Source of the DNA: Cryoendolithus antarcticus
Lineage: Eukaryota; Ascomycota; Dothideomycetes; Cladosporiales; Cladosporiaceae
Length of the DNA: 64,000 nucleotides
Direction of reading: 5' to 3'
NCBI GenBank assembly: GCA_002077065.1
Contig: NAJO01000023.1
Location: 682,001-746,000, forward strand
Shown: positions 9,601 through 19,568 of the stretch, in pieces
Numbering within the stretch: the first letter of the stretch is position 1
Layout of the letters: each line of letters begins with the position of its first letter
Made by a program: the position numbers and the translations under genes
The notes under the pieces: model-generated
Database searches by the model: none
The model's input: the letters and a program-made list of their open reading frames with translations, nothing else
Told to the model about the DNA's origin: nothing

Positions 9601-11252
9601 TGGCGTACGATGCCTATAATAGACAGCAGTATGGGTCCTTACTTATCGCAGGTGACGATATTTTCTTTAATGATATGTATGCAGAACTTACACAGGTGAT
9701 GGATCTGGACGCGATGCAGCTGCAAGCTATCCTCACCCTACTCTATAACAATGGCAACGACCCTGACGTGCCAGTGCACTATCAGCTCGGCGTTGTTCGC
9801 AGTGGATATTGGCGTCGTGTCGCAGGTCAAGAGCAGGCCGTGTCCGCCTATGTGCGCTTCGTCAACGAGCCCGATCCCGACCTCACACAAAACCGCCAGG
9901 TTGTGCTCTTCATTCACAACAGAACCGCACTAGGCGGTGGTGAGTACAACCACTTCAAGGCTATGGACCACAGCGGAGGGGAAGGGTACTACGATCTGTG
10001 CCATTGCAGCGGCGTCACGCTGGCTCGAGCTGCGGGCAAGCGAGATGACCATGAAGTGCTGGCTCTCTGTAACCGGAGCGATATCAGCAAGGTGCCTACT
10101 GAATTCGCCTTTGAAGCGCGTGTTCCATACCTGCAAGTACTGCTCACGCTCTTCCGGCGAAGCGGACGGCGGCAACTATTGTACTGGTCTCAGATGATCA
10201 TCCCACCTGTAGCGAGGTAAATAATCGTCGTAGAGCTCTGCATCACCACACTCCGGACATGGCGGCTGCCAGACTGTGCCGGTGCAAGTGCGATTCTGCT
10301 CGCGACAAGGGATACAGCCTTGCCGCACTCGCTCGTCGATAGTCCTCTGTTTTGCCCGCTCATTGAGCGCGAGCCTCGCACCGACATCGTCCTCGCTCTC
10401 ATCAACGAGGTCTTTATTACCGTGGAGGCCGGCACCCGGGTATTCATCTGCGTCCACACGCATCGCCCACGAAAGCACATCCCAGCCGCCTAGCAGCTAA
10501 AGCTCCATCACTACGACAATATGCTGAATGCTAGTCCAAATGCCAACATCCAAGTGGTCCAGTTCTCTGAAGGCATCCGCCCGACTGACCCGGCGGGTGG
10601 TTATCTCCAGATGCGCCGAGCACGTTTCGCTATTGCCCGCCATGGCTGCAGAGCCGTTCCGACCACTACTGGCAACCTCCACAATCCTATCATCGCCCAA
10701 CTAGTTGGCCTCTTCCACGAGGTCTTCGAATACCAGCAGCCGGTTCCGGTTAATCATCCGCATGAGATTCAGATGCTCCTCAACGGCTTTTCTATATTAT
10801 CTGTTGGCATCCTAGCTTGGGGTAGCCGCATGTGGTGGGACGGCTTCTTCGCCTAGGTGTGCTGTCTAGGCACGCAGAACGGCACGAACCACGCTAAGCG
10901 TATATTCGTGATTGTGTTGGTCGAGCCTCACGTCGTTGATGGAGCTGCTGCTTACGTCCTCGAGCACCCGAACCGCACAGCGCGCTTCCCGCGTCATAGG
11001 AGTAAGCACCTCGACAAGAAGGGTCTCGCGGACCTTATCGACCGTCTTGAGTTCAACCGCGCGACAGCACTCGGCATCGCGCCGCCTCCGCACCCAGCCT
11101 AGACTGTTCAAGAGGCGCACGACCTTGATCTCATGCTAAGAGCATTGCGAGACGAAGCTTCTTGGCGTCAGAACCAGCTTGATCCGACTACCGTACCCTC
11201 CGATCTGGAGGTTTCCCAGCGTAACAACAGGCGCAACGACGGCATGCGCTAG
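6610..11252 (+). pseudogene. Large broken gene: Cys4 zinc-ribbon array plus possible Cys/His peptidase-like region
   Basis: From the ATG at 6610 there are five units of the form C-x2-C ... [D/E]F ... C-x2-C, near 6634-6724, 7287-7356, 7723-7795, 7833-7900 and 7938-8034. Tyr/Pro/Gln-rich linkers and an Ala-Pro-Pro tract separate them. An intron at 8111-8438 (GTAAGT...GCTAATCAC...CTGCAG) joins this part in frame to an acidic run (DDDDDEQDN), then an Ala/Arg/Glu-rich helical part. From about 8925 one frame stays coding-like to 11250, including GLLCGIFALERSL (Cys codon 9420) and EYNHFKAM (His codon 9951), about 177 codons apart. Lesions: apparent one-base excess near 6675-6685, 7105-7115, 7826-7831 (A6 run) and 8900-8923; TAG at 6734, 6905, 7392, 9492, 10491, 10854 and 11100; TAA at 10218. 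The family is unknown to me. Sequencing error could explain some shifts but not so many stops. Confidence 0.65.
7479..7595 (+). repeat. Nine-base tandem repeat encoding Ala-Pro-Pro
   Basis: Eleven perfect copies of GCACCGCCT (7479-7577) are followed by two imperfect copies (GCGCCGCCC, GCACCGCCC). In the sense frame each unit reads Ala-Pro-Pro. It lies between the second and third zinc-ribbon-like units of the broken gene. The unit is a multiple of three, so copy-number change alters linker length without breaking the frame. The repeat also creates a long antisense Val-Gln-Ala open frame that is not a gene. Confidence 0.95.
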
Positions 11253-12730
11253 ATCGCCCATCATCATCAATGCGGCTGCCTTACCGGCAGCCATCCCGAA
11301 CACAGTGCTGCTGACAGCTGTCTGCAACAGCGCAACGCCCTGCGGCGGCAGTCTTTGACAGTATGGAAGCTGAGGTGGATGGGACGAAATGGTGGAGGCT
11401 TCCGACCGTCGCAATGCTCGCGAAACCGAGCACGTGAGCTGTGTCTGAGAAGCATGGGCTGTATCGATAGTTGATGCGGAAGTGGCAGTAGACTTTGTAA
11501 TAGAAATCCATGTGGCTCAATGTGCAATCCGAGATCTCAGTATCTACCTCAACTTGAGTGCTGGCACCGTTTGCATGATGCCAGTACTTACACGACACTG
11601 TCGCCGGACTAAGCACGAATCAGAAGCACCGGTAATGCATGAATTTGATGGCTTTGTCAGCGGTGCTGAGTGCTACGGTAACGGCGCATATATATCCTTA
11701 TGAGTCCCTCTTGTATGCTCCAGCATAGACCAATAGCGTCTACTTCCCTGATCGCATCACGCGGATATTTCTAAACCCGGGCCCGAAACGTATGATGTCT
11801 CGTCGCAGTCTGCCCTCGCGATCAGCGTGGATCTACACGGATGCTGGCACACTTCTACTTGGCACTCGAACAAAAGGGTTGATATGTGCCCAGTCATTCC
11901 TTCTCTCCCCGTGTGAATGATTCTGTCGTCTTGCATGGTCACTGTCACCGCACGATGGTAGTCATCTCTGCAAGGTTCCGATCGCAGCACGGCAGGCGGT
12001 CATAGCGGGCAGCCCCATCGACTGGACACGCGGCCACCTCGTGCCTCGAAATTATCCCCAGGCAGCGGCAAACGACCTCAAGGAGTTCGGAGATGATTTC
12101 GCAGGACGCCTCGCCTGTCGACACCGCTGTTGCGAGAACCGCAAGAGCGCGATTGATTATAGCGCGCCCACAAAGGAGGCCACGCAATCGATCAACGGCG
12201 GAAACCTAGCTTTACCTCATTAGACATGGCCTGACAGGGTCAAGGTAAGCCATCTGTGGTCATCGCTCTCAAAACTTTACGTCTTGGCGAATAGCATCGA
12301 AGCAACCTCGTCCCAATGCAACACGACGGGTGTAGTGACATGCCTAGCTCTCCGTGGGGCCATGGGTGACATCGCGGCGAGCTCAAGGCTGAGCGTAATG
12401 CAAGGGGCTACAGCACACAACAAACATCTCATGACCTCTTCATGCAACAATCAACTTGTTCATATTCTGCACGGAAGGTGTTCTAGAGTTTGTAATTGAT
12501 CGACCACTGAAAACGCGGCGTCGCGCCACGCTCGATCTCCAGGCACGGTTCCACGTGCTCGCTCAACCCTGCAGGTGACAGTGGAACGCGTCAATTTCTG
12601 GAGCTTTACATTGCAGCTGTGACACCTCAGGAAATTAATTTTAGTCGCGTCCACCACCTTCGTGTTTGTTGAGCTCTCTGGATTTCTTTCTCAATGCTTC
12701 CGGAGGATCTCTCGAATTGTCCTGTCTGAG
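11253..12730. other. Gene-poor interval with one coding-like remnant
   Basis: The frame of the upstream broken gene stays open for about 75 more codons after the TAG at 11250, with less convincing composition. On the plus strand a frame from about 11960 to 12223 reads in a protein-like way (AGSPIDWTRGHLVPRNYP, then a CRHRCC cluster) but has no clear start and no family I know; it may be a relic. The right end is the promoter of the glycosyltransferase-like gene. Confidence 0.3.
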
Positions 12731-14716
12731 ATGCCACCATACCTCTGGACCACTCGCTGCATTCCGGCTTTCAGCATTGCTACCGTAACAGTACTACTGA
12801 TCTTTGCGCTTGTTGTTTCGCCATACGGGAGGGGAGAGAAAGGTCGGCATCATGGCGAAACCACTTGGTCGCAACTGGCTTTGGGGCTGTACCTGGTTCT
12901 CCTGCACATCATGTCGATAGCATTCCCTGCACGGGTCTGTTGGTCCATGCTGGACATGAACAGGCGGATGAAGGAAGCTGCGACAGTCATGCCGAATACA
13001 AGACGGCGCAGAGTAGCAAGTTTGAAGAATGAAGATGGCGAGAAGCCATTCCCAGTACCGCTTTTCGTCATCATACTCCCCGCCTACAAGGAGGACAATA
13101 CGACTCTGGAGACTACATTAAGGGTGCTAGCATCCCATCCGCAAGCGCGCCTGTGCTATCATGTACGTGCTCTCATGTCTCGAGAGCTTCGAGTTCAGAA
13201 CCAAGTTCGCCCACTTACGATTCTCCAGGTATATTTAGCGATGGAAGAAGGGGAGGAGAAGTCGGATTTGAAGGCAGCTAGCCTTGTGAGCACGTTCTCG
13301 TCAATGTTCTACAACATGAGCTACACAATCCACCCCAGCGGACTCGATGGTGAGGCACAAGGCAAGAGTAGCAACGAGAGCTGGGCCGCGAAGCAGGCGT
13401 GTAGGGACTATCCGGATGCTTCGCGGAAACGTGACATTGTGATCACAGTCATGGACGGTAGGTCGCGTACCAGAAGCGCCTATCTCACACCAGCTCACAT
13501 CTCCCAGCCGACACTCACCTCAGCTCCCGTTACTTCCAGCAGATCGCACGCCTACACACCGACTGTGCCGAAACAAGCGAGACGACGATGTATGTGCCAC
13601 CTCTGGTATTCGACCGCAATCTGCATAGGGTGCCTCTCTTCGTCAGGACCGCAGACATGATGTGGTGTGGCGCTGGTCTGTCCAGCCTGTACCAGGGCTC
13701 GACAATCTGCATCCCGACTTCAGTATACTCGCTACCCATGGCGCTTGTGGAGGAAGTCAGTGGATGGGACACGGGACCAGGTGCAATTGGCGAGGACCTG
13801 CACATGTACTTGAAGTGCTTCTTTGCGCTCTCTGGCAACTTAAACGTGCAGATCGTGTACTCAGCGGCCTCGCAATGCAACGTGCAAAGCGATCTGGTCG
13901 GTATCCGGGGCTACGCTGATGGTATTGTAGCGAGATATAAGCAAGCTCTTCGTCACATGTGGGGATCATTGGATACTGGGTTTGCTGTCCGTGAGACATT
14001 GAGTATGGTCGAGCGGCACAGAAAGGCAGATCATGTCAGGCCAGAACTGCCGCTGAGCGCGCCGAAGTGAGCAAGTCCCTGTAGTGGTCACTAACAGCCG
14101 CTAATGCCGTTACAGCGCCAATTGGACCGCCTTCTACACCAGCACCGGTCTGCACAAATCCCTCATCCCGAAGCAGGACACAGCAGCACCTTACCGCCCT
14201 CCTCCAAGGCCTATTCACATGACCAACCTACTCACGATCTTCCACCGCCTCTTCGAAGCCCATTTCCTCCCCACGCACCTCGCCCTAATCCTCGCAACGA
14301 CTGGCCTCTATTCGCTCGTCCATCCTAGCTTCCTGGTCCCACACTTCCTACGCTGGTGTTTGGACTTCGCCGGCTGGTGCCGCCTACTAGGCTTCACGCT
14401 GATGATGTGTTACTTCTATCTCTACGCGAAGTATCATCACTTCTGTGTGGAGCTACGGCAGGAAGAGATGAGACGGGCAGGATTGTGGGAAGACATCGCG
14501 GAGCAGGACGGGTTCAGCGTGAAAGTCTTCCAGGTGACTGGTCTGCTAGAGTGTGCGCTGTTCCCCATTGGGGGCTTCATCTTCGGGGCAATACCTGCGC
14601 TTCAGGCTGTGATCAGCCATTTGTTCACGGAGAGGCTGACGTACGTCGTGAGCTTGAAGCCTTTGGCGGCGGTAAAGTCGAGAGCAAGGGCAAAGAGCGG
14701 AAGTATGACGCCCTAG
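12731..14716 (+). CDS. Membrane glycosyltransferase, GT2-like
   Basis: Four exons: 12731-13162, 13229-13457, 13508-14066 and 14116-14716. The 66-, 50- and 49-nt introns have GTACGT, GTAGGT and GTGAGC donors, and the joined frame is open throughout. I chose the ATG at 12731 (MPPYLWTTRC), just before a hydrophobic segment. GT2 hallmarks run in order: IILPAYKED (nucleotide-sugar loop), MDADTHLSSRYF (DxD-like, formed across intron 2), IGEDLHMYLK (ED motif) and KQALRHMWGS in the place of the Q-x-x-R-W motif. The C-terminal third has several membrane segments. This fits fungal GT2 enzymes that make surface or cell-wall polysaccharide. The sugar cannot be told. The plus-strand neighbour upstream is the broken gene. 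Confidence 0.85.
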
Positions 14717-14962
14717 TCGGATGAAGCTGGCCACGAAGGCGGTATTCGAGTTGACAGATTTCATATGGACAGCGACATGTCTTCCATGGCGTGGAGTGCG
14801 CTGGATGCACAGAATAGAATCGGCTATACCGGGGATACTCATAATAATGTCTACATGAACAATATGGAGACGCAGAGCTGTTCACGAGTCATTGGCATGA
14901 TTACACATCGTTCATACGGTCAATGGTCTACACCTTATCTACGTGTAAGCTTGTGGCCCACG

Positions 14963-16903
14963 TTATTGCTGACGATCAGCCCCAGAATAACCACCCCTCG
15001 AACTCTGCCCTGGATGGACCGTACGCACATCATACGCACCGCCATCCACCGTCTGAGCCTGGTCTCCTCCGTTTGCGTCCCCTTCCTGTCCACCATACCT
15101 ACGCGCATGCTCAGCAAAGAGTCTAGCCCTCTCTGACTCCTCGACATTCCTGGCATGCTGCGCAGCGTCCATACTGACTGGTGGCGTTGGGGTAAGCGGC
15201 CTTGGCGGAGGAATGCCAGGTTGCGACTGGGAGACGATCGGCGGATCGTAGCTGACGAACGCAGGGGCAGAGGCCAGAGGCGGATCCTGGAACGTCGGTG
15301 TCGGAGCCCACGAGCGGACTGAGCCAACGTCAAATTGCGGAACCGCATTCGCCAAGGGTGATCGTACATGTGACGTCCTGTCTCTGTGCGGTCTCGGTGT
15401 GCAATCCCGTGCAGTGCTGGATCTAGCAGTCTCCGATCTCATAGAGCTGGCGTGGAAGTCTGCTTCGCCACCTCTGCGCGAGTTGCCGTGTCGTCTCGAG
15501 CTTCCACCGACTCTAGACGCTCCACCCACGTCCTCGACAAAAATGACTCTCCTCTGCAGCCGCTCAGCCAGCTCCTCCAGACTCCTCATCTGCGCCACAT
15601 GTATTTGCTGTCCCAGCTCCTCGTCATCCATATCTGGCGCATCACCCTGCGATCTTCTCAATGCCTCAGCAACCTGCGCCTCCTCGTCGGTGCCGAATTG
15701 CGCCGTGTAGTCTTCGAGCGAAAGACGAAGCACTCGTCGCAGCATAGCATCGTCCGGGTCTTTCGCATGACGGAGAGACTGTTGGTGCGCGAGAGCTACG
15801 TCGGCGGCTTCACGTTCAGACTGTAGATATGTGATGCGCTGATGAGCGGACTGGAGGTCGCGTTCGCGAAGAGCGGCGCGTTGATTGGGATTGAGCTCAG
15901 CAGCTGGGTTGGCAGGCGGCGGGACAGCGGTGTAGGACGGCTGTTGAGGGATCGTGGAGGTGGACGCCTGCAGGAAGTGCACATGTCTCGGGTCCACGAC
16001 AGACGGAGCTACCCATTGTTGAGTGGCTTGCGGTTCAGCTTGAGTGTACGGTGCGGCTTTTGAAGGAGCTTGCGGGTAGCCAGCGGCTTGTGAAGGAGTC
16101 TGTGCATGGCCAGCCATTTGGGCAAGAGTTTGAGGTTGCGGGGCGAACTGCTGAGGTGCCTGTGACCGAAGGCTACGATGAGTGCGTTGAGACCCGTGGC
16201 TCGAAGGCGCGACAGCAGGGCGCGCTGTGGATGCGCGACTCGAAGTTTTCGAAGGTGCATACGCCACCTGCGAGCTCGTCTTCGGCGCACGGAAGGCTGT
16301 CTGCGCTCCACCGTACTCCGACCCGGCATGCTGGCTTCTTTGCGAGCCAGTAGCCGCATGTACAGGTTGCTGCCACTGACCCTGCGACGTCGCTTGTCCA
16401 GGGTGCGGAGTATACTGCGGCTGCTGCCCCCCAGCGCCTGTTTGCGGCATGTACTGCGGCTGCTGAGGGTCAAAGCCAGGCTGTGGTATATACTGCCCCT
16501 GCTGCGACTGCTGATCGGCCGGCTGATACGCTTGCGGATCAACATACTGGACTTGCTGCTTAGGCGCTTGCTGATACATCTGCGGATCGATCCGCGATGC
16601 GGTTCGCCCAACGTACTGCGGATTAGGCTGGTCGGCATCGTAAGGTAATTGCTGATGCTGCATGTCGGGATTCAAATGCTGCTGCTGGTACTGATTGCCT
16701 GGCTGGCCATAATGACTTCCATGCTGATTACCTTGATCGTATGCTTGCGGCTGTCCATCTGCATATGCTGGCTGTTGTGCGTGTTGTAGGTCAGGTGCTT
16801 GATGGTGTGTTGCTGCTACTTGGTCGAAGTATCCGGACTGCTGGTCGTCCTGTGGTTGCTGTGCGTACTGGCCAGTGTCTGGCTGCTGATGTGGATGATC
16901 CAT
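14963..16903 (-). CDS. Gln/Tyr-rich protein with two UIM-like motifs
   Basis: A single-exon protein of 646 residues, with the ATG at 16903 (MDHPHQQPDTGQ). The N-terminal half is a Gln/Pro/Tyr-rich low-complexity region. After about residue 350 there is a Glu/Arg/Ala-rich helical part with two segments that fit the ubiquitin-interacting motif: MLRRVLRLSLEDY and EAQVAEALRRSQGD. Next comes EELAERLQRRVIFVEDVGG and a Ser/Arg/Pro-rich tail. This suggests a cytoplasmic ubiquitin-binding adaptor with a disordered, possibly self-associating N-terminus. The motif match is by eye and the role is inference. No enzyme domain is visible. Confidence 0.75.
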   Translation of the reverse strand: MDHPHQQPDTGQYAQQPQDDQQSGYFDQVAATHHQAPDLQHAQQPAYADGQPQAYDQGNQHGSHYGQPGNQYQQQHLNPDMQHQQLPYDADQPNPQYVGRTASRIDPQMYQQAPKQQVQYVDPQAYQPADQQSQQGQYIPQPGFDPQQPQYMPQTGAGGQQPQYTPHPGQATSQGQWQQPVHAATGSQRSQHAGSEYGGAQTAFRAPKTSSQVAYAPSKTSSRASTARPAVAPSSHGSQRTHRSLRSQAPQQFAPQPQTLAQMAGHAQTPSQAAGYPQAPSKAAPYTQAEPQATQQWVAPSVVDPRHVHFLQASTSTIPQQPSYTAVPPPANPAAELNPNQRAALRERDLQSAHQRITYLQSEREAADVALAHQQSLRHAKDPDDAMLRRVLRLSLEDYTAQFGTDEEAQVAEALRRSQGDAPDMDDEELGQQIHVAQMRSLEELAERLQRRVIFVEDVGGASRVGGSSRRHGNSRRGGEADFHASSMRSETARSSTARDCTPRPHRDRTSHVRSPLANAVPQFDVGSVRSWAPTPTFQDPPLASAPAFVSYDPPIVSQSQPGIPPPRPLTPTPPVSMDAAQHARNVEESERARLFAEHARRYGGQEGDANGGDQAQTVDGGAYDVRTVHPGQSSRGGYSGADRQQ

Positions 16904-17200
16904 GACGCGAAACAAGGAAGCTTAGACAGGGTGTTAGAGAGGAAGTGTACTTGTTTCCAGAGAGGATGGAGCATAAGAAAGACCTGCAGATCCAACGCGT
17001 GCACTGCTGTTCTGGTCAACGTTGACGGGTCAGTACGCAGTATCTGTGGCGTCTTTAAGGTTCGGTCCTCTATTCATCAAATCATTCGATGTTCGCGCTC
17101 TAGCAGTTGGTCTTGCTTATGTTCGTTATCGTATGCTCGCGCTACTAAAGTCAATCCTGGTATCATAGGCACGTCACGCCGTCACCTCCCTCAGATTACA

Positions 17201-18937
17201 TCAAGCCTTGCTGTTGATAACCTCCATCAACCCACAAACTCCATGAAATACAGCCCGCGCCTTCTCGTCCTTCTGCAGTCCCTCATTGACTAGACTACCC
17301 CCGCCATTTCGTCGGCCCAAGGTATCTGAGTGCCAGCGCATCTTCTCCTTCTTCAGAGCAGCTTTCAACGCGTTCACGTTTGTCTCCAGTACATTCGCGT
17401 GATCAATCTGGATGGTCCCGTTAGGCATGACCACCGGCTGAAGCTTGAACGCAAGCAAGAAGAATAGCTGAGTGTTCGCTTGCATAATCTGCTCGGATGA
17501 CCAGTCAGGCGCAGTGGGGTGGGGTATAGTGGTAGCATCCACCAGGTTCGCAGCCTTGAGCGAGCGCGTAGGATACGGTACGAGAGCGTCGACCGAAGTA
17601 AGAGCGCGCCATCGATTGTTGTAGGTCTCGTAGAGGTTGAGTGCTTCATCGGGTCTTAGTGCGTTGGGAAATGTTTGAAGTGGCGGGTCCGGAACCACAT
17701 TGTACGTCGTGTAGCTTGGTATTGGACCTGGTGCTGGTCCTGTCGAGGTGTACGTAGGGCGGGTGGAAGTGAAAGTAGGGTGCTGTCTCGGTACTGTACC
17801 ACTAGTGGTGAAGTAGAAGCCATTCGTATTGCTCCTTGCACCCAGATCCGCTTCCATCTGATCAAATAGACGATCGAACACATTTGGCTGCGCGGATGTG
17901 CCGAAGCTGCCGAAAGACTGGAATGCTTGGAAGAGAGGGTCGATGTTGGCTGTCTGAGGTCTTGAGTATGTTGCTGAGCTACGTGGCAACGGCACTTGAT
18001 GAGTATAGAGCTCCGGCTGTGCCCTCGGACGCTGCTGCGGTGCAGTCTGACGAGTCTCTGGTCTCGGCCGTGATCGCCTTGCAGCGTCCCTAGCTATGCG
18101 CTTCAGCTCCTCCAGCCGCTGTGTGCCTCGGGTGTAGGACTGCTCGCGCGATGTCATCTCGTCTAGCAAATCTTCTATGTACAGCGACTCGATCATGGTC
18201 CGCTGCGAGGCTTGCTGGTACCGCCTCTTGGCCCGGAGGTAGGATTGCTTCTGACGCTCCACAGACTGCTCCAGCTCAATGAGTGCACCATTGATGTACG
18301 ATATCTCGTCCTCGTCAAGCCTGCCACGTGTGGAGAAAGCGGCCGCATCACTCTCCATAGACGGTACCGAGACCTCTCGCGCGCGCATCTGCGGCTTCTC
18401 GTCCTGTCGTCCCCGTGTAGCAGTCCGCTGCCGGCCGTCCATACCTCGAGTGTTCCCTTGCTGTGGTAAACCGCTCTGTAGCCTCGTCCGCAGCTTCCCG
18501 AAGACTGAACCCCGCGACCTCGTGTTACCACCATGATCCAACTCGTCCTCAAAGGATGTATTCGAGTCGCTCTCATCACTCTCCTCAACGAAGACAGGAA
18601 GTACTGGTTGTCTCGTTGCCCCGTTGATCGTCCGCTGAGCTCGACGTTGCTGCTGCTGCCGCTGTAGCGACATCATACCGTCCAACAGTCCGAGTGCACC
18701 GCCCAGCAGCCCTCCTGCCAGGCCGGCGCCAGCATTGCTCGATCTTGTCGCATTGGGTGAGGCGAAAGATGTACTTCCGCCGTTGAGAGCGAATGAGAGG
18801 CCAGGGCTGGTGTAGGAAGTAGTCTTCACTGTGAAGTGCATGCCAGAGGGATCAGTCCATGATCGCTGACTGGAGTTCAGTCCCGGCATGCTTTGCTGGT
18901 CCTGCCTACTGGGTCTCGATGTCCGCGAATGGGCCAT
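17201..18937 (-). CDS. Hypothetical protein with coiled coil and WH[PS]D-like C-terminus
   Basis: A 578-residue single-exon protein starting MAHSRTSRPS. In order: a Ser/Gly-rich N-terminus with a Gly/Leu-rich stretch (GAGLAGGLLGGALGLLDG, about residues 70-87), an acidic patch (ESDESDSNTSFEDE), and a helical Gln/Arg/Glu region of coiled-coil character around residues 220-300. A Pro/Thr/Tyr-rich linker then leads to a conserved-looking end: KKEKMRWHSDTLGRR, then EKARAVFHGVCGLMEVI. The pattern of (E/K)-(R/K)-x-R-W-H-(P/S)-D followed by a helix recurs at the ends of several fungal proteins and of NF-kappa-B-inhibitor-like 1 proteins. Function is unknown. Confidence 0.75.
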   Translation of the reverse strand: MAHSRTSRPSRQDQQSMPGLNSSQRSWTDPSGMHFTVKTTSYTSPGLSFALNGGSTSFASPNATRSSNAGAGLAGGLLGGALGLLDGMMSLQRQQQQRRAQRTINGATRQPVLPVFVEESDESDSNTSFEDELDHGGNTRSRGSVFGKLRTRLQSGLPQQGNTRGMDGRQRTATRGRQDEKPQMRAREVSVPSMESDAAAFSTRGRLDEDEISYINGALIELEQSVERQKQSYLRAKRRYQQASQRTMIESLYIEDLLDEMTSREQSYTRGTQRLEELKRIARDAARRSRPRPETRQTAPQQRPRAQPELYTHQVPLPRSSATYSRPQTANIDPLFQAFQSFGSFGTSAQPNVFDRLFDQMEADLGARSNTNGFYFTTSGTVPRQHPTFTSTRPTYTSTGPAPGPIPSYTTYNVVPDPPLQTFPNALRPDEALNLYETYNNRWRALTSVDALVPYPTRSLKAANLVDATTIPHPTAPDWSSEQIMQANTQLFFLLAFKLQPVVMPNGTIQIDHANVLETNVNALKAALKKEKMRWHSDTLGRRNGGGSLVNEGLQKDEKARAVFHGVCGLMEVINSKA

Positions 18938-19568
18938 CCCCTCGTGCTAATCCTCGAAACGTTGTCACCAGTCAGTCCTGTGGCATGCCAGTGGCTGCTT
19001 AGTGAATGAAAGACATAGAGCGCATCTGCTTTGACACCAGTGCTAGCACCAGATGTAGCCTCGCCGGAGCTCGAAGCTGGGAGCTCGCTTCGTGAGGCCG
19101 CCTGTAAAGCTGTCTACGCTCACTGCTCGGGGCGTACAGAAGGCTGGATGTTTGCCTTGCGCGGCACGAGGCTGAGCTGTCAATCCCACTGTGCAACAAA
19201 TATGTCCGTTCGATAGCAAGTGGGCGAAAGGCAGATTGCAGGTCAAGGCACTTTACTACATAGGAGGCAGGTCGTTAAAGTGGGACTCGCACGTGACTAA
19301 CTTTCACTCGAACGTTCCCCTACCCTTGATCTCGACTTCGGATGCAACATATGGGAGCACAAATCGAGGCATACCAAAATGTCAGATGCGCAAGGTGGCT
19401 ACTGTAGTCATGCGCGATCAAGCTGTCCCCCGCGGCTGCATCACTCCGCCTCTTCGGAACGCAGAAGAAGCAAGTTCGCAACCACCTGACCGTACCTCTG
19501 TACTCGTCAGGCTACCTTACAATGATCCTTTCCGTCTAGTCATTGTGAGCTTCGTCTTTGTTACATCG
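18938..19568. promoter_or_regulatory. Divergent promoter region
   Basis: It lies between the ATG of the minus-strand coiled-coil gene and the chosen ATG of the plus-strand HET gene. The HET frame stays open upstream to about 19191, but that extension lacks HET similarity, so I treat it as leader. No repeat or RNA gene is seen. Confidence 0.4.

Noticed and set aside
10176..10493. Minus-strand frame with CxxC...CPEC resembling a small zinc-binding protein
   Set aside because: The plus-strand frame of the large broken gene runs through here without a stop from 10221 to 10490 and reads as protein on both sides. The minus frame lacks a clear ATG context and is itself stopped by TAG at its upstream end. 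I cannot exclude it fully.
19191..19568. N-terminal extension of the first HET protein
   Set aside because: The frame is open but lacks HET similarity and good composition. The ATG at 19569 is close to the first family-like residues.
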